Positions 6,973 to 11,613 of a DNA stretch of 11,613 nucleotides are shown piece after piece. The stretch is taken from assembly GCA_030625905.1 (NCBI GenBank), contig DAOUQA010000057.1, forward strand, positions 1 through 11,613, read 5' to 3'. The DNA comes from Kiritimatiellales bacterium (GTDB lineage: Bacteria > Verrucomicrobiota > Kiritimatiellia > Kiritimatiellales > Pontiellaceae). Within the stretch, counting starts at the first letter, position 1, and each line of letters begins with the position of its first letter. The position numbers were made by a program, and so were the translations under genes. The notes beneath the pieces were generated by a model that was not told where the DNA came from, made no database searches, and saw nothing but the letters and a program-made list of their open reading frames with translations.

Positions 6973-8441
6973 GCGTTCTCTGCCTCTTGATGGTAGATCT
7001 TGATCTGCCCTTCGGCCACGCAGGTTCCGTTGCGCATTATGGTGCCGTTCACAATGGAAAATGCACCAAAGCCCGTATCCTTGGAGGCCCGCGTTATAAG
7101 GCGATCGCCTGGACGCACGGTTTTGTGGATTTTAAACTTTTTAGCACCCAGCAGAAAGCCTGCGGGTTCCGAGTCGAGGTGGCGCGTACGGAATCCATTA
7201 AAAAGCGCGGCGGACTGAGCTAGAATCTCCACAAAGGCCTCCGGTTCAAGGCAGCCCCCTTCATCGAGAAAAATACACGACTCGGTAATGACGGTCTCGA
7301 CCTCAGCCATCTGCTCGCCGACCGACAGGAGCGTATCAACCATCTGCATGGGCGGTTGCTGCGGAATCAAGCCCGCCGCCGCCATGGGCAGGTGGTCGAT
7401 TGCATCCTCCTTCCCCTCGTTCTTCCAGCAGAGCGGATCGGAGGCGAGATAGTCGCCCGTGAGCTGATAGGCCGCCCCGCGGCATCCGTAGCATCCCTCG
7501 CGATCATCGCAGGTGGCGCAGGGTCCCTTGATGCTTTCGAGGTGGTTGCGAAGATCCTCCATCACCTCGCTGTCGTGCAGGATGCGTTTGAGCGGTCGGT
7601 TGCGGATATTGCCGATGGGCAGGTTTACGCCGACGCAGGGCATCACATTGCCAAGCGCATCGACATAGCAGGAAAACTGGTGGCGCATGCAGCGCTCGCC
7701 CGCCAGCGGCGGTTGCGGTTTCCACCCTTCGCCAAAGCGTTTTTCGTCGAGCGCCGAAAGCCGGGTGAAAAGTTTTTCGATCTGCCGGGGCTCCACGTAG
7801 AGCCAATCGTTTTCGGTGGCCGCCCCCTGGGGGGTGATCATTTCAAAGTAGGGATCAATCTGCTGGTCGCGCAACCATTCCCACATGGCCTCCAGTTCAT
7901 CGATATTCACGGCACTCACCACGGAGCTAACGGCCATGGATCTGCCGCCATCGCCATAGCCCGCCTGCTTCAGGTTTTCAAAGGCCGCCTGAATGACATC
8001 ATGCGCGTTGGGAATCCCACACAGGAGATTTTGGCGGTCAGCATCCAAAGAGTTCATCTTGAGCACCACCTTCACCTCCAGCTCCAGCAGCCGCCGCGCG
8101 TTTTCGGCCGTGATATTCGAACCGTTGCTAAAGAGCTCAACCCCCATCCCCTGCTCGCGGATAAAGCCGATGATCTCGAAGATGTGCGAATAGATCATCG
8201 GTTCGCCGCCAAGAATAATGATGCCTTTGGCTCCGAGGTCGCGCGCCTGCCCGATCAACTGGCGGAGCTCGTCGAGCGTCAGCTCGTTCTCCGTCTCCAG
8301 ATCCTGATAGCAATACGGACATTGAAAGTTACACACCCGGCTGCACTCGATCTCCATCGTAAGTAGCTTTCCCACTGCGGCCACCGCCTGGATTTCCTTC
8401 AGACTAAACCCCGCTTCATCGCAAAATGCATGACAAGACAT
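6969..8441 (-). CDS. Radical SAM/SPASM enzyme fused to an ApeP-like hot-dog dehydratase domain
   Basis: 490 residues in one uninterrupted frame. The radical SAM domain has the 4Fe-4S motif CNFQCPYC (C37, C41, C44) and LGGEP (77-81) for SAM binding. A SPASM region follows: C251-x12-G264-x4-C269, then C308-x2-C311-x5-C317-x2-C320 and C338, enough for auxiliary clusters. After a linker, residues about 350-490 form a hot-dog domain with LIPQQPPMQMVD (358-369) and FVEILAQSAA (403-412), like ApeP/FabZ-type dehydratases. Glu405 is kept, but the His expected in the LPHRxP-like segment reads Gln362. It starts two bases after the ligase stop with an AGAGGA ribosome site. The dehydratase half fits the pathway. 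The radical half may modify the ACP-bound chain or its head group; its reaction is unknown. Confidence 0.85.
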   Translation of the reverse strand: MSCHAFCDEAGFSLKEIQAVAAVGKLLTMEIECSRVCNFQCPYCYQDLETENELTLDELRQLIGQARDLGAKGIIILGGEPMIYSHIFEIIGFIREQGMGVELFSNGSNITAENARRLLELEVKVVLKMNSLDADRQNLLCGIPNAHDVIQAAFENLKQAGYGDGGRSMAVSSVVSAVNIDELEAMWEWLRDQQIDPYFEMITPQGAATENDWLYVEPRQIEKLFTRLSALDEKRFGEGWKPQPPLAGERCMRHQFSCYVDALGNVMPCVGVNLPIGNIRNRPLKRILHDSEVMEDLRNHLESIKGPCATCDDREGCYGCRGAAYQLTGDYLASDPLCWKNEGKEDAIDHLPMAAAGLIPQQPPMQMVDTLLSVGEQMAEVETVITESCIFLDEGGCLEPEAFVEILAQSAALFNGFRTRHLDSEPAGFLLGAKKFKIHKTVRPGDRLITRASKDTGFGAFSIVNGTIMRNGTCVAEGQIKIYHQEAENA

Positions 8442-8443
8442 AT

Positions 8444-9727
8444 CTATCCTCTCAAATCAACAAACCGGACTGGCTTTCGCGACTCCGGTGTAAACACAAC
8501 CCTACGGATATCCGCTACGGGTTCGACAATCACTTCGGGCTTCACCCGCAACCGTGCCTGCAGGCGGTGCAGCACCACGTCCACTTCCACCGGTTGGGAA
8601 GAAAAAGCCAGATGCACCACGAGGCGATCGGAAAGCGCATCCTCAGCATGCACTTCCAGATAGTATTCGCTCACCTCGGGCATTTCATCCAGCACAGCAA
8701 AGACCGCCTGCGGATAGAGACTGGTTCCGCGCACTTTCAACAACTGCCTTTTTCTTCCAATGATTGGACCCAACCGGGGCGAAGTTCGTCCGCAACCGCA
8801 CGGCTGGCGATTTACAAAACTGATATCACCCGTGCGAAAACGTACCAGCGGCATTCCCTGCACATTAAAGGGGGTTACCACCACTTCGCCGGGTTCGCTA
8901 TCAGGAACGGGACGTCCCTCTTCATCGAGAATTTCCACCAACCCGAGCGCAGGATGCAGATGCCCGCCGGCCTGCTCCGTGCATTCGCAAAAGGTGGTTA
9001 CGGTTTCCGACGACGCATAGGTGGAAAAAACCTTCGCGCCCCAGATCCGTTCCAGATCCGAGGCAACAGATAGCGGTTGCATCTGTGCATCGCGCAGCGG
9101 CTCGCCAATGCAGACCAACTTGTCGATCAATGATGCGGGCAGATCGATCCCCTGTGCACAAAGATGGTTTCCCAGCTTCCGAAGAAAAGAAGGAACGCCC
9201 ACCACCGTAGTCGGGTTGGCATGCTTGATCACCTCGCCATGTCCCTCCAGCGTACCGTGCCCATTGCGGATGGTAGCGGCACCGACTGCGCGCGCGCCGA
9301 GAAAATAGGCCAGCCCGGCAATGAAGCAACGATCCATGGTACAGGTAAGTAGCACAATATCGGCAGCGGTGATGCCGCATGCATTAAAGGCGCGCGCCTC
9401 GTTGTAGGCCAACCGCTCCAGATCGCCCTGAGTATATATAATCTTTGTCGGCCAGCCCGTGGTTCCGGAAGAAAAGACAATATCGGCCACCTCGGTGGAG
9501 TCCACCGCAACAAACTCCGAGTTTCGGATCGAAATCTCCATTTTAGTGGTCAGCGGAAGCGATTCCAATGCGGCATTCTCCAGATCGATTCCGGCGAAAC
9601 GCTCCTTGTAGAAGGGCGAATATTCAAAACAGTATTGAACATGCTGTTTCAGCAATTGATCCTGTACCGCCCGCACTTCCTCCGGGGAGCCAAATTCAAC
9701 GGACTCGTTCTTTGAAAATATATTCAT
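8444..9727 (-). CDS. PaaK/coenzyme F390 synthetase-type aryl- or acyl-CoA ligase
   Basis: 427 residues of the ANL adenylating superfamily, in the shorter PaaK-like branch. Motifs: SSGTTGWPTK (86-95, phosphate loop), YASSET (237-242), FRTGD (297-301), CGCGRTSPRLGPIIGR (310-325) and a C-terminal RKPVRF whose Lys418 is a candidate for the catalytic Lys. It would adenylate a carboxylic acid and pass it to CoA or to the ACP. In this setting an aromatic starter acid (such as a hydroxybenzoate or cinnamate) is the likely substrate, by analogy with the adenylation enzyme (ApeH) of APE clusters and the use of PaaK-type ligases on aromatic acids. The start overlaps the acyltransferase stop as ATGA. Substrate not shown by the sequence. 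Confidence 0.85.
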   Translation of the reverse strand: MNIFSKNESVEFGSPEEVRAVQDQLLKQHVQYCFEYSPFYKERFAGIDLENAALESLPLTTKMEISIRNSEFVAVDSTEVADIVFSSGTTGWPTKIIYTQGDLERLAYNEARAFNACGITAADIVLLTCTMDRCFIAGLAYFLGARAVGAATIRNGHGTLEGHGEVIKHANPTTVVGVPSFLRKLGNHLCAQGIDLPASLIDKLVCIGEPLRDAQMQPLSVASDLERIWGAKVFSTYASSETVTTFCECTEQAGGHLHPALGLVEILDEEGRPVPDSEPGEVVVTPFNVQGMPLVRFRTGDISFVNRQPCGCGRTSPRLGPIIGRKRQLLKVRGTSLYPQAVFAVLDEMPEVSEYYLEVHAEDALSDRLVVHLAFSSQPVEVDVVLHRLQARLRVKPEVIVEPVADIRRVVFTPESRKPVRFVDLRG

Positions 9728-10473
9728 TCGCCCTTTTCCATTCGCTCCAGTTCGGCGGCAATGCGATCGCGTACGAAGTTTTTCAATTTAAAGGGCGACA
9801 TATCCCGATAGGACTCCTCGGTGATCGGAGCCAGCAGGTGCATGCGAATCAATCCCGGATGCATAACCGCCGATCCCTTTCGGGGTTTGTTTTCGCTACC
9901 GGAAATACAGATGGGAACGATGGGTGCGCCCGTCTGCAAAGCTAATCGGAAAAGCGCACTGTGAAACGGCCCCATCTTGCGACTCCCCGCTCGGGTACCC
10001 TCAGGAAAGGAAATAATTGAAACCCCCTGTTCAATCAACTCGGAGCCGCACCTTAAAAATTCCTCGATCGATATTTCCCGAATACTCAAATAACCGGCCA
10101 ATCGCGCGAAAAAACCAAGTACGGGAACCTTGAACGGCCAAAGGTTCACAACCTGAACCCCCTCGCAGTCCAACATTCCCATTAGAAAGCCATCCGATGT
10201 TGCACGATGGTTGCTGACGCAGATGCAGGCCTTGGGCGGATCGCCCGCTTCCTTCTCCACCCGCACGCGGATAAATGGCCACCCAAGGAACACCATGGAG
10301 CGACCATAAACCCGGATCAGTATTCGCAAGCTCTCCATATTTTTGCGATGCGAAAGAAACGGAGCCTTCGCCAGTCCAATCAGGAGCAACACGGGAACCA
10401 GCAACACTACAACGATGAAAAACAAGGCGTAGAACATCAGGTTCAACAAGAGGGTCTGGAGACGAAACAGCAT
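9724..10473 (-). CDS. PlsC-like lysophospholipid/glycerolipid acyltransferase (ApeD-like role)
   Basis: 249 residues. A long N-terminal membrane segment (about 6-36) anchors the protein. The acyltransferase motifs are NHRATSD (88-94, catalytic H89 and D94), FPEGTR (156-161) and a Pro-containing block TGAPIVPICISG (181-192). It would transfer an acyl group from ACP or CoA to a glycerolipid-type acceptor at the inner membrane. In APE pathways such an enzyme is proposed to attach the polyene to its lipid anchor. It begins 10 bases after the ACP stop and overlaps the ligase start. A housekeeping phosphatidate-synthesis role cannot be excluded from sequence, but placement between ACP and ligase favours the pathway role. 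Confidence 0.88.
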   Translation of the reverse strand: MLFRLQTLLLNLMFYALFFIVVVLLVPVLLLIGLAKAPFLSHRKNMESLRILIRVYGRSMVFLGWPFIRVRVEKEAGDPPKACICVSNHRATSDGFLMGMLDCEGVQVVNLWPFKVPVLGFFARLAGYLSIREISIEEFLRCGSELIEQGVSIISFPEGTRAGSRKMGPFHSALFRLALQTGAPIVPICISGSENKPRKGSAVMHPGLIRMHLLAPITEESYRDMSPFKLKNFVRDRIAAELERMEKGE

Positions 10474-10483
10474 TCCGGTTCCG

Positions 10484-10744
10484 CTACTCCGATTCCAGCT
10501 CGGTCCCGATGGCCTCGATCAGGCCATAGAGATCGTCCAACGTGCGGATCTCGCGAATGCGCTCGTCGTCACGAATCGAAACATTAAACTTTTTTTGAAG
10601 GGCAACCACCAGATCCACCACATCGAGGCTGTCGAGCCCCAGCTCCGTAAACAAATGGGCATCTGGAACCAGCTGCGCCGGTTCCATCTCGAAATCCTCA
10701 AGGAACACCTCGTTAACGAGTTTAACTATCTTTTCTCTCTGCAT
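10484..10744 (-). CDS. Acyl carrier protein
   Basis: 86 residues, first gene of the operon. The phosphopantetheine site is GLDSLD (36-41, Ser39), in an acidic four-helix ACP fold. It would carry the growing chain between ketosynthase, dehydratases and acyltransferase. The ATG at 10744 has a strong GAGGAG ribosome site. A GTG at 10783 would add 13 residues but lies over a dyad and lacks a ribosome site. Known APE clusters have two ACPs; only one is seen here. Confidence 0.92.
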   Translation of the reverse strand: MQREKIVKLVNEVFLEDFEMEPAQLVPDAHLFTELGLDSLDVVDLVVALQKKFNVSIRDDERIREIRTLDDLYGLIEAIGTELESE

Positions 10745-10846
10745 CCGATCTCCTCGCTCCAAATATTGGAAAAAACCTTCCACTTACTAGGCGGGATCGT
10801 ACTATAGCGACTTCATTTATGACAATCGGAAAGGAAACAATCGCCC
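10745..10846. promoter_or_regulatory. Divergent control region between the operon and the pagL-like gene
   Basis: This 102-base gap must hold the promoters of the long minus-strand operon and of the plus-strand gene. On the minus strand TATAGT (10806-10801) resembles a -10 box, but the nearest -35-like TTGTCA (10825-10820) is only 13 bases away, so the fit is poor. On the plus strand only weak matches are seen. Overlapping dyads at 10758-10782 lie just upstream of the ACP ribosome site. Confidence 0.4.
10758..10782. repeat. Overlapping dyads in the ACP leader
   Basis: TCCAA-ATA-TTGGA (10758-10770) overlaps TGGAA-N6-TTCCA (10767-10782). The two would form alternative small hairpins in the leader of the operon, 14-38 bases before the ACP start codon. 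They could be an operator, an attenuator-like element or part of a dispersed repeat. The first dyad belongs to the TCCA-N5-TGGA set seen across the window. Confidence 0.5.
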
Positions 10847-11428
10847 ATGAGAAAATTAATCCCCACACTGCTTCTCACTCTGCTCGGTGCGGTGAATGTT
10901 TTCGCCCAAACCGAACGCAACCACTACAACCAACTCCTGTTCGGCGGAGGTTCCTCCATCAAGGGGTTCGGCGAAACCGATCAGGAAGTGCGAACCCTCG
11001 ATGTGCTGTGGCGGCATGCACGTATTTTTAAGGAGAAGAAAGAGGGGTGGCTACGCGGAAACCATGAGTTTTGGATTGAAGCTCCGGTTGCAATCATCCT
11101 ATCCGACAGCGACAACATGGATTCGCACGACTTTGGTATGGTGGGTCTAAACTTTCTCTTTGCGTGGGTATTCCCCGAGACCCCGGTCGGTAGTCCCTAC
11201 TTCATGATCGGCGGCGGCCCGCAGTATATCATGGCCGATATTGAAGGGGTCGGCTCCGACCTCTGCGGAAACTACCAAATGGGCTGCGGCCTGCGGTTTA
11301 ACGCGACCGAGAAATATCCAGTCAACCTCGAAATCCGCTACCACCACATCTCCAACCTCGGCCTGGCCGACCCCAACGTCCCGCTCAACTCCGTTAAGGT
11401 GTTCTTCGGCGCGACGCTGCCTTTTTAA
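10847..11428 (+). CDS. pagL: PagL-type lipid A 3-O-deacylase (outer-membrane beta-barrel)
   Basis: 193 residues. A clear signal peptide (MRKLIPTLLLTLLGAVNVFA, cleavage likely after Ala20) is followed by alternating beta-barrel strands and a C-terminal Phe, as in outer-membrane proteins. The motif RYHHISN (164-170) gives the PagL His-x-Ser pair (H167, S169). In Pseudomonas PagL the catalytic Glu lies 12 residues after the Ser; here that position is Asn181, so activity is uncertain. The family removes the 3-O acyl chain of lipid A. The ATG at 10847 has an AAGGA ribosome site 11 bases away. It is divergent from the APE-like operon, suggesting shared control of outer-membrane composition. It ends 6 bases from the stop of a convergent gene. 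Confidence 0.82.
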   Translation: MRKLIPTLLLTLLGAVNVFAQTERNHYNQLLFGGGSSIKGFGETDQEVRTLDVLWRHARIFKEKKEGWLRGNHEFWIEAPVAIILSDSDNMDSHDFGMVGLNFLFAWVFPETPVGSPYFMIGGGPQYIMADIEGVGSDLCGNYQMGCGLRFNATEKYPVNLEIRYHHISNLGLADPNVPLNSVKVFFGATLPF

Positions 11429-11434
11429 TTACCG

Positions 11435-11613
11435 TTAATTCCCATCTTTGTCCCACAGACGTCGCTGGCTTTCAGGCGACTCCTTGTAATTCTCCGGGGT
11501 AGAAACCCTTTTCCCGCTCTTTTTCTCCAGCTCTTCGCGGGCGTTCCCGGCCACCTGCCCACCCTCCTCGGCCGCCCGCTGGTTCTCCGTAAAACCCTCC
11601 GCATCAATATTAC
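11435..11613 (-). CDS. C-terminal end of a BRO/antirepressor- or DinD-like protein (cut by window edge)
   Basis: The last 58 codons of a minus-strand gene, open to the right edge and ending at TAA (11437-11435). The residues VAGNAREELEKKSGKRV followed by STPENY resemble the C-terminal tails of BRO-family phage antirepressor-like and DinD-like proteins. That match is from memory of the family and rests on few residues. It is charged, likely helical and unrelated to the lipid operon. It runs tail to tail with the pagL-like gene, with no room for a terminator between. Confidence 0.5.
   Translation of the reverse strand, partial: NIDAEGFTENQRAAEEGGQVAGNAREELEKKSGKRVSTPENYKESPESQRRLWDKDGN

Noticed and set aside
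7356..8366. Long plus-strand open frame (336 codons) opposite the radical SAM gene
   Set aside because: It lies fully antisense to a gene with clear catalytic motifs, shows no family motifs and has no ribosome site; it is a by-product of GC-rich codon use.
10745..10783. GTG start of the ACP at 10783
   Set aside because: It would translate through a dyad and through the strong GAGGAG ribosome site of the ATG at 10744.

Overview
The window holds most of an aryl-polyene (APE)-like lipid biosynthesis and export operon on the minus strand, read from about 10744 down to the left edge. It is flanked on the right by a divergent PagL-type lipid A deacylase gene and the 3' end of an unrelated minus-strand gene. 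The DNA looks like a moderately GC-rich Gram-negative bacterium: a LolA-like carrier, an RND/MMPL exporter, a lipoprotein and an outer-membrane beta-barrel enzyme are all encoded. The palindromic repeats and the gene mix would suit a member of the PVC superphylum (Verrucomicrobiota/Kiritimatiellota-like), but no marker gene fixes the phylum.

Layout in transcription order on the minus strand: acyl carrier protein (10744-10484), PlsC-like acyltransferase (10473-9724), PaaK-type aryl/acyl-CoA ligase (9727-8444), a radical SAM/SPASM protein fused to a hot-dog dehydratase domain (8441-6969), a LolA-like carrier (6972-6235), an MMPL/RND exporter (6242-3861), a DUF3261-like lipoprotein (3864-3094), a DUF4062/ATPase/winged-helix gene that does not fit the pathway (3081-1558), a spacer with short repeats (1396-1557), a stand-alone hot-dog dehydratase (1395-1048), a 4HBT thioesterase (1055-576) and the first 193 codons of a beta-ketoacyl synthase (579 to the left edge). 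Most junctions are 4-8 base overlaps or gaps under 13 bases, so this is one translationally coupled operon. The exception is the spacer below the DUF4062 gene.

Proposed joint role: the ligase activates an aryl or acyl starter. The ACP carries the chain while the ketosynthase and the two dehydratase domains build a conjugated polyene. The acyltransferase attaches the product to a lipid head group. The carrier, exporter and lipoprotein set, in the same order as apeL-M-N of known APE clusters, moves it to the outer membrane. A ketoreductase and further ketosynthases, which such a pathway needs, are not in the window and may lie beyond the left edge.

Four things stand out. (1) The radical SAM/SPASM-dehydratase fusion suggests an APE-like pathway with an added radical step. 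(2) The two dehydratase domains seem to have complementary active-site losses: one keeps the His, the other keeps the Glu, as expected if they form one composite heterodimer site. (3) Two different palindromic repeats each sit in frame in the n-region of a signal peptide, each adding about 26 codons. (4) The 13-base dyad TCCA-N5-TGGA occurs seven times across the window, far above expectation, in both coding and non-coding DNA.
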